This document shows, in pieces, positions 42,008 through 53,900 of a stretch of DNA of 64,000 bases (position 1 is the stretch's first letter; each line of letters opens with the position of its first letter). The notes beneath the pieces were generated by a model, which saw only the letters and a program-made list of their open reading frames with translations, did no database searches and had not been told where the DNA came from. Where the stretch lies: contig NZ_KZ477988.1 in the NCBI RefSeq assembly GCF_002837185.1, positions 1 to 64,000 on the forward strand. Direction: 5' to 3'. This stretch comes from Pseudomonas fluorescens. GTDB taxonomy: Bacteria > Pseudomonadota > Gammaproteobacteria > Pseudomonadales > Pseudomonadaceae. The translations under genes were made by a program, and so were the position numbers.

Positions 42008-43510
42008 ATGCCCACTGCCCTCCACCGTTTCATCCTCGCCGTGCTGTTGTTGCTGCCTTTGGCCGCACACGCAGGCGACGCCGAAGACTTCCTTGCCGCC
42101 AACCCGGTGCAGCAAGCCAAACTCCTCCAGGATTGGGCCGCCAACCCCGACCCTGCGCGCATCGAGCTGGTGGACGCGCTGCAACAAGGCCAGCTCACGC
42201 TCAACGGTGAAACCAAAACCCTGCGCCTGAACAACCGCCTGCGCGGCCTGATCGACAACGTTCAAGCCAGCCAGCAACTGCTCGCCGCCGACCCCAAGGT
42301 GCGCCTCAATGCCGCCCGCACCCTGCAAAAAAGCGCGGTGCCTGCGCAACTGAAATTCCTCGACCAGCAGGTCGCCGCCGAGACCGATGAGGAGGTGCAC
42401 AGCGCCCTCAGCCTGGCCCTGGCCAACCTGCAACTGGTCGACACCGATTCGGTGGTGCGCCTGGCCGCGGTGCGTTTGCTTGGCAGCACCGGCGACCCGC
42501 TGGCCCGCACGCGCCTCGAAGCCTTGCTTGCGCCCGGCGTCGAAACCGATGCCAGCGTGCATACCGCCGCCGAAACCAGCCTGGCCCAGGTCAAACGCAA
42601 GTTGATGTTCGGTGAAATCCTCGGCCAAGCCTTCAGCGGTATGTCGCTGGGATCGATTCTATTGCTCGCAGCCCTGGGCCTGGCGATCACCTTCGGCCTG
42701 CTCGGCGTGATCAATATGGCCCACGGCGAAATGCTGATGCTCGGCGCCTATTCCACCTACGTGGTGCAGTTGCTGATGCAGCGCTACGTGCCCCAGGCCA
42801 TCGAATTCTACCCACTGATCGCACTGCCGGTGGCGTTCTTCGTCACCGCCGCCATCGGCATGGCGCTGGAGCGCACGGTGATTCGCCATCTCTACGGCCG
42901 GCCACTGGAAACCCTGCTCGCCACCTGGGGCATCAGCCTGATGCTGATTCAGTTGGTGCGCCTGGTGTTCGGTGCGCAGAACGTTGAAGTGTCCAACCCG
43001 CAATGGCTGTCCGGCGGCATTCAAGTGCTGCCCAACCTGGTGCTGCCGTACAACCGCCTGGTGATCATTGCGTTCGCGCTGTTCGTGGTGGTGTTGACCT
43101 GGCTGCTGCTGAACAAGACGCGCCTGGGCCTGAACGTGCGCGCTGTCACCCAGAACCGCAACATGGCCGCCTGCTGCGGCGTGCCCACCGGGCGGGTGGA
43201 CATGCTTGCCTTCGGCCTCGGCTCCGGCATCGCGGGTCTGGGCGGCGTGGCGCTGAGCCAGGTCGGCAACGTCGGCCCGGACCTGGGCCAGAGCTACATC
43301 ATCGACTCGTTCCTGGTGGTGGTGCTCGGCGGTGTCGGTCAGTTGGCCGGCAGCGTGACGGCGGCCTTTGGCCTGGGGATCGCCAACAAGATTCTGGAAC
43401 CGCAGATCGGCGCCGTACTCGGCAAGATCCTGATCCTCGCGCTGATCATTCTGTTTATCCAGAAACGCCCGCAAGGACTCTTCGCACTGAAAGGACGGGT
43501 GATCGACTGA
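42008..43510 (+). CDS. urtB: Urea ABC transporter, permease UrtB
   Basis: 500 residues from the ATG at 42008. The N-terminal part (about 1-200) is a signal peptide and a HEAT-like soluble region peculiar to UrtB. The C-terminal part is a LivH-like permease with GVINMAHGEMLMLGAY and MAACCGVPTGRVDMLAFGLG. The stop overlaps urtC by one base (TGATG). Confidence 0.94.
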   Translation: MPTALHRFILAVLLLLPLAAHAGDAEDFLAANPVQQAKLLQDWAANPDPARIELVDALQQGQLTLNGETKTLRLNNRLRGLIDNVQASQQLLAADPKVRLNAARTLQKSAVPAQLKFLDQQVAAETDEEVHSALSLALANLQLVDTDSVVRLAAVRLLGSTGDPLARTRLEALLAPGVETDASVHTAAETSLAQVKRKLMFGEILGQAFSGMSLGSILLLAALGLAITFGLLGVINMAHGEMLMLGAYSTYVVQLLMQRYVPQAIEFYPLIALPVAFFVTAAIGMALERTVIRHLYGRPLETLLATWGISLMLIQLVRLVFGAQNVEVSNPQWLSGGIQVLPNLVLPYNRLVIIAFALFVVVLTWLLLNKTRLGLNVRAVTQNRNMAACCGVPTGRVDMLAFGLGSGIAGLGGVALSQVGNVGPDLGQSYIIDSFLVVVLGGVGQLAGSVTAAFGLGIANKILEPQIGAVLGKILILALIILFIQKRPQGLFALKGRVID

Positions 43511-44577
43511 TGAATCAGCCACTGATGCTAACGGCCACGCAAAAGGCCGGCCCCAAGGTGACCATTGCAGTGGGCGTGGTGATCCTGTTCCTGCTGCTGG
43601 TTCTGCCCTTGTGTTCGCTGCTGTCGCCGGAAAACCCGCTGCATGTGTCGGCCTATACCCTGACGCTGGTCGGCAAGATCCTCTGCTATGCCATCGTCGC
43701 ACTGGCGCTGGACCTGGTGTGGGGTTACGCCGGCATGTTGTCCCTCGGCCACGGCCTGTTCTTCGCCCTGGGCGGTTATGCCATGGGCATGTACCTGATG
43801 CGCCAGGCATCGGGCGATGAGTTGCCGGCATTCATGACCTTTTTGTCGTGGACCGAATTGCCCTGGTACTGGGTGGGCACTCAACACTTCTGGTGGGCGC
43901 TGTGCCTGGTGGTCTTGGCGCCAGGCCTGCTGGCCCTGGTGTTCGGCTTCTTCGCCTTCCGCTCGCGGATCAAGGGTGTGTATTTCTCGATCATGACCCA
44001 GGCCCTGACGTTTGCCGGAATGCTGTTGTTCTTTCGCAATGAGACAGGGTTTGGCGGCAATAACGGCTTTACCAATTTCCGCAGCATCCTCGGCTTTGGC
44101 ATCACTGAACCTGGCACGCGGGCGGTGTTGTTCGTGGCCACGGTGCTGTTGCTGGTGGCGAGCCTGTACATCGGCTGGCGCCTGGCCCGCAGCAAATTCG
44201 GCCGCGTGCTCACTGCACTGCGTGACGCGGAAAACCGCCTGATGTTCTGCGGCTACGACCCGCGTGGCTTCAAGCTGTTCGTGTGGGTGTTGAGCGCCGT
44301 GCTGTGCGGTTTGGCGGGTGCGTTGTATGTGCCGCAGGTGGGCATCATCAACCCCGGTGAAATGTCGCCGACCAACTCCATCGAAGCCGCCGTGTGGGTG
44401 GCCCTGGGCGGGCGTGGCACGCTGATCGGCCCACTGCTCGGCGCCGGGGTGGTCAACGGCATGAAGAGCTGGTTCACCGTAGCATTCCCGGAATACTGGC
44501 TGTTCTTCCTCGGAGCGCTGTTCATTATCGTCACCCTGTACCTGCCCAAGGGCGTCATCGGCCTGCTGAAGAAATGA
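43510..44577 (+). CDS. urtC: Urea ABC transporter, permease UrtC
   Basis: 355 residues from the ATG at 43510. It is a LivM-like permease with about ten membrane segments, including ALDLVWGYAGMLSLGHGLFF and the cytoplasmic loop LTALRDAENRLMFCGYDP. It partners UrtB. The urtD ATG follows the stop by eight bases. Confidence 0.94.
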   Translation: MNQPLMLTATQKAGPKVTIAVGVVILFLLLVLPLCSLLSPENPLHVSAYTLTLVGKILCYAIVALALDLVWGYAGMLSLGHGLFFALGGYAMGMYLMRQASGDELPAFMTFLSWTELPWYWVGTQHFWWALCLVVLAPGLLALVFGFFAFRSRIKGVYFSIMTQALTFAGMLLFFRNETGFGGNNGFTNFRSILGFGITEPGTRAVLFVATVLLLVASLYIGWRLARSKFGRVLTALRDAENRLMFCGYDPRGFKLFVWVLSAVLCGLAGALYVPQVGIINPGEMSPTNSIEAAVWVALGGRGTLIGPLLGAGVVNGMKSWFTVAFPEYWLFFLGALFIIVTLYLPKGVIGLLKK

Positions 44578-44585
44578 GGAACGTC

Positions 44586-45407
44586 ATGCTTGAACCTATT
44601 TTCGATGCGGGCAGCGGCCGCGATGCGATCGGTATCGGCCAGGCCGCAGGCTCTGGGCTCAACACTCGCCACGGCACCATCCTGACCCTGGAAGATATCA
44701 GCGTCAGCTTCGACGGCTTCAAGGCGCTCAACGACCTCAACCTCTACATCGGCGTCGGTGAACTGCGCTGCATCATCGGGCCCAACGGCGCGGGCAAGAC
44801 CACGCTGATGGACGTGATCACCGGCAAGACCCGGCCCAGCCACGGCAACGCCTGGTTCGGCGAAACCCTCGATTTGACCAGCATGAGCGAGGTGCAGATC
44901 GCCCAGGCCGGTATCGGCCGCAAGTTCCAGAAACCGACGGTGTTCGAAGCCCTCAGCGTGTTCGAAAACCTGGAGCTGGCGCAGAAAACCGACAAGTCGG
45001 TGTGGGCCAGCCTGCGCGCACGCCTGAGCGGCGAACAGAAAGACCGCATCGATCAAGTGCTCGACACCATCCGCCTCAGCGCCTCGGTGCATCGGCCCGC
45101 CGGCTTGCTGTCCCACGGCCAGAAGCAGTTCCTGGAAATCGGCATGCTGCTGATGCAGGACCCGCAACTGCTGCTGCTGGATGAACCGGTGGCGGGCATG
45201 ACCGACGCCGAAACCGAATTCACCGCCGAGCTGTTCAAGGGCCTGGCCGGCAAGCACTCGTTGATGGTGGTGGAACATGACATGGGCTTTGTCGGCTCGA
45301 TTGCCGACCACGTCACCGTGTTGCACCAGGGCAGCGTGTTGGCCGAGGGGTCGCTGGAACAGGTACAGGAAAACGAGCGGGTGATCGAGGTTTACCTCGG
45401 TCGCTAA
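44586..45407 (+). CDS. urtD: Urea ABC transporter, ATPase UrtD
   Basis: 273 residues (LivG-like). Walker A GPNGAGKTTLMD, the signature region LLSHGQKQFLEIG, Walker B LLLLDEPVAGM, and GRKFQKPTVFEALSVFENLE are visible. I place the start at the ATG at 44586, preceded by GAGGAACG; the frame is open further upstream only inside urtC. It is followed by a 132-bp gap holding a 100-bp repeat. Confidence 0.94.
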   Translation: MLEPIFDAGSGRDAIGIGQAAGSGLNTRHGTILTLEDISVSFDGFKALNDLNLYIGVGELRCIIGPNGAGKTTLMDVITGKTRPSHGNAWFGETLDLTSMSEVQIAQAGIGRKFQKPTVFEALSVFENLELAQKTDKSVWASLRARLSGEQKDRIDQVLDTIRLSASVHRPAGLLSHGQKQFLEIGMLLMQDPQLLLLDEPVAGMTDAETEFTAELFKGLAGKHSLMVVEHDMGFVGSIADHVTVLHQGSVLAEGSLEQVQENERVIEVYLGR

Positions 45408-45418
45408 GGTGGTTTTCC

Positions 45419-45518
45419 TGTAGGAGCGAGCTTGCTCGCGAAGATCGTCAACGATAGCGCGGGCATTCTGAATGCACGCGGTGCCCTCAGGTTTTTCGCG
45501 AGCAAGCTCGCTCCTACA
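45419..45518. repeat. 100-bp REPIN, second family (copy A)
   Basis: Begins TGTAGGAGCGAGCTTGCTCG and ends with its inverse complement; the centre contains CAACGATAGCGCG and ATTCTGAAT. A second copy of exactly the same length is at 60822. This copy splits urtD from urtE. Confidence 0.9.
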
Positions 45519-45539
45519 GGGATTGAGGAGGTTTTTGGA

Positions 45540-46238
45540 ATGCTGCAAGTCGACAAGCTGCACCAGTATTACGGCGGTAGCCACATCCTGCGCGGGCTGT
45601 CCTTCGATGTGAAGATCGGCGAAGTCACCTGCCTGCTCGGGCGTAACGGCGTGGGCAAGACCACCCTGCTCAAATGTTTGATGGGCCTGCTGCCGGCCAA
45701 GGAAGGCGCAGTGAACTGGGAAGGCAAAACCATCACCGGCTTCAAGCCGCACCAGCGCGTGCATGCCGGCATCGCCTACGTGCCCCAGGGCCGCGAGATT
45801 TTCGGCCGGTTGACGGTGGAAGAAAACCTGTTGATGGGCCTGTCGCGTTTCCCTGGTTCAGAGGCCAAGGAAGTGCCCGCCTTCATCTACGAACTGTTTC
45901 CGGTACTGTTGCAAATGAAGCATCGGCGCGGCGGCGACTTGTCCGGTGGCCAGCAGCAACAGTTGGCGATCGGCCGCGCCCTGGCCAGCCGTCCGCGCCT
46001 GTTGATCCTCGATGAACCCACCGAAGGCATCCAGCCGTCAGTGATCAAGGAAATCGGCGCAGTCATCAAGAAACTCGCCGCCCGTGGTGATATGGCGATC
46101 CTGCTGGTGGAGCAGTTCTATGATTTTGCCGCCGAACTGGCCGACCAGTACCTGGTGATGTCACGCGGCGAAATCGTGCAGCAGGGCCGTGGTGAAAATA
46201 TGGAAAGCGAGGGTGTGCGCGGTCTTGTAACCATCTAA
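45540..46238 (+). CDS. urtE: Urea ABC transporter, ATPase UrtE
   Basis: 232 residues (LivF-like) from the ATG at 45540, just after GAGGAGG. Walker A GRNGVGKTTLLKCL, signature LSGGQQQQLAIGRAL and Walker B LLILDEPTEGIQPSV are intact. A frame open back to 45432 lies within the repeat and is not part of the gene. ureD follows 31 bases later. Confidence 0.94.
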   Translation: MLQVDKLHQYYGGSHILRGLSFDVKIGEVTCLLGRNGVGKTTLLKCLMGLLPAKEGAVNWEGKTITGFKPHQRVHAGIAYVPQGREIFGRLTVEENLLMGLSRFPGSEAKEVPAFIYELFPVLLQMKHRRGGDLSGGQQQQLAIGRALASRPRLLILDEPTEGIQPSVIKEIGAVIKKLAARGDMAILLVEQFYDFAAELADQYLVMSRGEIVQQGRGENMESEGVRGLVTI

Positions 46239-46269
46239 TCTGTAGCCTCCTGACGATAAGCACTCTGCC

Positions 46270-47109
46270 ATGAACCTGCCCGTTTCCCCTGCCCTGTTCA
46301 CCCCCAGCTGGCACGCCGAGCTGGAACTGGGCTATGCGCGTTTCGGCGACACCACGCGCCCGGTCATGCGCCGTCACCTTGGCCCGCTGCGGGTGCAAAA
46401 GCACCTGTATGCCGAAGGCCCCGAGGTGTGCCAGCACATCATCGTGCATCCGCCCGGCGGGATTGCCGGTGGCGATCGCCTGGACATCAGCGCCCACGTC
46501 GGCGCCGGTGCCTGGGCGCAGTTGACCAGCCCCGGCGCAGCCAAGTGGTACCGCGCCAGTGGCCCGGCATTTCAGCACGTCGAGTTGACCGTCGAGGCCG
46601 GTGCGACGCTGGAATGGCTGCCCCAGGAAACCATCGTGTTCAGCGCCGCCCAAGCCGAGCTCACCACGCGCATTGAGCTGCAAGGCGATGCGCGGTTGTT
46701 CTACTGGGATGTGGTCGCTCTCGGGCGCCCGGCCAGCGGCGAACGGTTTGATCTTGGCCACTTTCAAGCGCACCTGGATATTCGCCGCGACGGCCAATTG
46801 CTCTGGCATGAGCGTCAGCGCATTGTGGGCGGCGACGGGTTGCTGGATTCGCCCATCGGGTTGGACGGCCAGCCGGTGTTTGCCACGTTGCTGGTGACCG
46901 GTGAGATCGATCCCCAATTGCTCGAACAATGCCGCTCACTGCCACACGCGGTACGCGGCGACTTGACCCAATTGCCCGGGTTGCTGGTGGCGCGCTGCCT
47001 GGCCAGTGAAGCGCTGCTGGCGCGGGGGTGGTTGATTGATTTATGGCGGTTGTTGCGCCCGGCGCTGCTGGGCCGCGAAGCAGTCGCACCACGAATCTGG
47101 AGCACATGA
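46270..47109 (+). CDS. ureD: Urease accessory protein UreD
   Basis: 279 residues. UreD binds apo-urease with UreF and UreG during nickel insertion. Typical blocks are [37 protein letters not shown] and [14 protein letters not shown]. The ureEFG genes needed for the same step are not in this window. A REP lies between it and ureA. Confidence 0.94.
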   Translation: MNLPVSPALFTPSWHAELELGYARFGDTTRPVMRRHLGPLRVQKHLYAEGPEVCQHIIVHPPGGIAGGDRLDISAHVGAGAWAQLTSPGAAKWYRASGPAFQHVELTVEAGATLEWLPQETIVFSAAQAELTTRIELQGDARLFYWDVVALGRPASGERFDLGHFQAHLDIRRDGQLLWHERQRIVGGDGLLDSPIGLDGQPVFATLLVTGEIDPQLLEQCRSLPHAVRGDLTQLPGLLVARCLASEALLARGWLIDLWRLLRPALLGREAVAPRIWST

Positions 47110-47117
47110 AGATCAAC

Positions 47118-47147
47118 ATGTGGGAGGGGGCAAGCCCCCTCCTACAC
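47118..47147. repeat. Palindromic REP element
   Basis: ATGTGGGAGGGGGCAAGCCC then CCTCCTACAC. It lies between ureD and ureA. Confidence 0.85.
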
Positions 47148-47192
47148 TTGACCTGCATTGTATTTAAGAATGTATTCAAAGGACCTTGAACC

Positions 47193-47495
47193 ATGGACCT
47201 GACCCCACGGGAAAAAGACAAGCTGCTGATCTTCACCGCAGGCCTGGTCGCCGAACGGCGCCTGGCGCGCGGTGTGAAGCTCAATTACCCGGAAACCATC
47301 GCCTACATCTCCGCCGCGCTGATGGAAGGCGCCCGCGACGGCCGTACCGTGGCCGACCTGATGCACTACGGCACCACCCTGCTCAGCCGCGAACAGGTGA
47401 TGGAAGGCATCCCGGAAATGATCCCGGATATCCAGGTGGAGGCCACCTTCCCGGACGGCACCAAGCTGGTCACCGTTCATCAACCCATTGCATGA
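47193..47495 (+). CDS. ureA: Urease gamma subunit
   Basis: 100 residues, full length for UreA ([48 protein letters not shown] at the end). AAGGA precedes the ATG. It is one of the three structural subunits with UreB and UreC. Confidence 0.97.
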   Translation: MDLTPREKDKLLIFTAGLVAERRLARGVKLNYPETIAYISAALMEGARDGRTVADLMHYGTTLLSREQVMEGIPEMIPDIQVEATFPDGTKLVTVHQPIA

Positions 47496-47504
47496 GGCGC
47501 TGTG

Positions 47505-48858
<1,354 letters not shown>

Positions 48859-48861
48859 GGC

Positions 48862-48940
48862 CTCATCGGCGGCAAGCCCCCTCCCACCGTTGAAGGTATT
48901 CACAGCTCCAAATGTGGGAGGGGGCTTGCCCCCGATAGCG
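48862..48940. repeat. Two REP copies between ureB and ureC
   Basis: ATCGGCGGCAAGCCCCCTCC (from 48864) and ATGTGGGAGGGGGCTTGCCC (from 48912), outward-facing order. Confidence 0.85.
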
Positions 48941-48978
48941 ATTTCCCATTCAACACATCTTTATCAGGGCTTACACAC

Positions 48979-50679
<1,701 letters not shown>

Positions 50680-50750
50680 AAGGCCGCTGACCAGGTAGCC
50701 GGCGGCGCGGTGGCGCTTGCACGATGCGCACACACGCCCCGACATCGGAT

Positions 50751-50996
50751 TTACACGAACACTTTTTTCACCATGGCTTCGGTGTACTCATAGTCCATTC
50801 GCAGCTCGGCACCGGCCGGAATATCTTCGGTTGCAAAGACCACCGACAGCACATAGTTCTTTCTTTTAGTGGTGGCCCCAGGCCCCACGCCCAGCCACAT
50901 ATCCGCCTCAACACTGAACGGCACGACTTCGACGTTGTACCCCGACGCGGCCTGGCGCACCGGTTTTCCATCCGCGTCATACTCTCCACACCCCAT
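50751..50996 (-). CDS. Small ORF at the toxin 3' end, SET-like C-terminus
   Basis: About 81 residues. The coding frame begins near two ATGs (51002 and 50996) and overlaps the end of the large toxin gene in another frame. Third positions are strongly G/C, so the frame appears to be translated. The C-terminal DIPAGAELRMDYEY resembles the end of SET-domain methyltransferases, preceded by KNYVLSVVFATE; the catalytic part of a SET domain is missing. It may be a separate small gene, a remnant, or a tail shifted out of the toxin frame by an indel. I see no clear Shine-Dalgarno. Confidence 0.5.
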   Translation of the reverse strand: MGCGEYDADGKPVRQAASGYNVEVVPFSVEADMWLGVGPGATTKRKNYVLSVVFATEDIPAGAELRMDYEYTEAMVKKVFV

Positions 50997-53900
50997 CGAC
51001 ATCGGGCTTGGCGAGAATCGAACTGCTGACCAACGCAAACGGGTTGTCCGGTGCCTGCACCCACAAGAGGTAATGCTCGCCATCCCCGTCGGGCAGACTG
51101 GCAACAAAGTACTGTTTCCCATTGAACTCGATGGCTCGTGCCTGTGAGAGCTGTAACTCACGCGCTGTGCGCTTGCCAGGATCGACCAGCACTTCAAGTT
51201 CGTCCTTTGGCAGCAGGATTTCAGCGATTTCCTGACGGCTCAGCGTATGGATCAATTCGCTTTCCTTAATCGCCATCCGAGCCTGCAAGTCATCGACCTG
51301 CGCCTTATAGGCAGGTTGGGCCAATTCCCCGGCGGCGCGCGTGGCCTGCAATTCGGACAGCTGCCGCTGATAAGGCTCGCTCTGCGCATCAAATTGGGCG
51401 CGGTATCTGTGAGTCACATACTCCTGCCAGAATTCACGGGACAACAGGGCCTGAAACTCCTCAACGGAGTTGTCCATGGCGATGATTTTTTCGTAGGCGG
51501 CATCCAGCATGGCCGGGGTGACAGCGCCCATCTGGGTGAAGCTGACCTGTTGCGGTTGCCCCGGCAACTGCAGACGGTCCTTGAGGCCGAAGCGATACGC
51601 CAGCCTGATCTCCACCTCTTCCAACAGGCGTTGGGTATGCGGCAACTTGTCTGCCATCGACACCGCAGAGTCGTTGACGATGGCTTCGCTACGCTGAATG
51701 TCCGCCGAGGCGAACGTGTCGACCGCGTGCAAACGGAACAACCCTTTGGACAGACTCGATAGCTGTACGCCTTCTGCCTGCCCCGCCGCCTGAGCCCGCG
51801 CCCTGAAGACCAGCGTCCTGACCTCCAGGTTGCTGAAGGAAAACGCGGCGCGATCACAACAACCGGGCTCGCCAGCCAAGTCGAACAGTTCCTTGCGGTG
51901 TGTGTCCGATTCCGCAGTGTTTTCGCTGATGCTGTCGATCACTTCCCAAACGCGACGCTGCAGGTCAGCCTGGCCGGGGCCTGCTGGCTGTAGACGATCA
52001 AGGATGTCAAAGAACGGGCCGGCGCGCTCCTCACCCCGTAGCGCGTGCCACTGGGCACTCCTGGCGCTCACCTGGTCTGCAGGAAGGTTTCGCGCCCAGC
52101 GCTCGAACGCCTGCCGCATAGCCGCACCGGGCACCACAGCGGCACGGATGTTCAGTGCGGTGGTCACCAAGCGGTTCGGGTTTTGCGCTGACGCCAAGCC
52201 CGCCTGTTCAAGACGCAGGTTGTATTGCCGAACCTGTTGCAAGGTGTCCGCAGTCAAGGGGTTGCCGGATACGGACGTCAGGTTATTGACCCGCGCCGTC
52301 TGCGCCAACTGTTCCTCAGGCGGTGCAATGACGGAAGCCGGAATGGTTGTGATGGTGTTGTTACTCAACTCTATCTGGTCCAACAACGGCTGCTCAACCA
52401 AACCGATTGGCCAGGTATCGATGCCAGCGTTATTCAGGCTGAGGGAGCGCATGTCGGTTATCAGGCTGAAGTCCGGTGTGATGCCCAGCACGTTATTGTG
52501 CAGCCATAGCGCACGCAAGGTCACACGCTGCGACAGGATTTGCGCCGTTGCGGGGCTCAGGCGAATGTGATTGTTATTCAGGAACAAACGGGTCAGACCG
52601 TGCATTTCGCCCAGGGCCGGCGGCAATTCGTGCAGCAGGTTGTTTGCCAGGTCCAGCCAACGCACATGTGTGTAGCGTGAGAGGAAGCCTTCGGGCGAGG
52701 TCCTCAGGCCCATGTTGTTCAACTTGAGTGAGCCGACATGGCTGAAATCGGCCTCCAGGTCCGGCAAGCTCGGCAGTGTCAGGCGACTCAAGTCCAGCTC
52801 CAGGCCAATCGGCTGCCCGTCGTTGCTGAGCAATTGCGGGGTTTCCCGGCGCCAGCAGGCGAGAATGCGCTCCTTGGCGCGGTAACGGTCATCCAGCCTT
52901 CCTGCGTTAGCTTGCCGTTCATTAGTTCGTACGTAGCGTTGACGTTCACCCGCGCCCGAAAGCGTCCAGGCGCTCAACTGCCGCTCCAGGGTATTGAATT
53001 CCAATTCCAGCCGGGTCAGCTGCGCCTCGGCACCGGCGCCCAGGTTCCAGATCCACTCCCTGGCCTCTTGCATACGCTTGTTCGGGTACAGGCGGCGCAC
53101 TTTTTCAAGCACAGGGTTGCCGTTGTCAAACGCCCTGTCGCGCGCACTTTTCACCAGATCCGGCCGGACCTGATTCAGGCGTTGCCAGTAGTTGTCGAAT
53201 TGCTGCCAGTAATCGGCAGGAAATGGGTTGCCCTCAAGCAAGGTGACGGCATTGAGTCGCGCACTCGCTTCGAGCTGCTCAGGCGCTGGGTTGAGGTTGC
53301 GCTGGGGCACCTCGCGCAGAAGGTTATGGCTCAAGTCAACGGATTCCAGCCCCGTGTGCGCCTCCAGCCCCCTTGGCCATTGGCTCAGCTGCGTATTCCT
53401 TAAGTTCAGGTTTCTCAGCCGGGGCATAGCGCTGAAGTCCGGCATTATGCCCAGCGGGTTATTGGTGAGGTAAAGCACTTCAAGGTTGCCAAGGGCGCTC
53501 AGCAGTCCGGCGCTTTGGGAGGTCAACCGAATGCCGTTGGAGGCCAAGTCCAACGACGTCAGGTTGTTCATTTCACCGACCACGACGGGCAGCGTGGTGA
53601 GCCCACTGCTTGTCACCGTCAACCCTCGCAGGTGAGTGAAGTTTTCAAGGAAAGCGTCCGCGTTCGCAGTCCACCTGACATTGTGCAGTTCAAGCGTGTT
53701 GACATGACTGAAGTCGGCGCTCAATGCCGGCAGTTCCAATCCCCTCCCTAGCAAGTGCATTGAGCCCGTCACTTCACGACGCCAGTGACTCATGAGGGTA
53801 TCGCTGATGTACTGCGCGGAAGAAAAATGGCGCGCCTGTCCGGCAGTGGGTTGCGGTGAGTTGGCTTTGACCCAGTCACCCAATGCCTTCGTCAACGTCT

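Noticed and set aside
45432..45539. Upstream extension of urtE
   Set aside because: The open frame runs through the 100-bp REPIN; a good ribosome site and the family start are at 45540.
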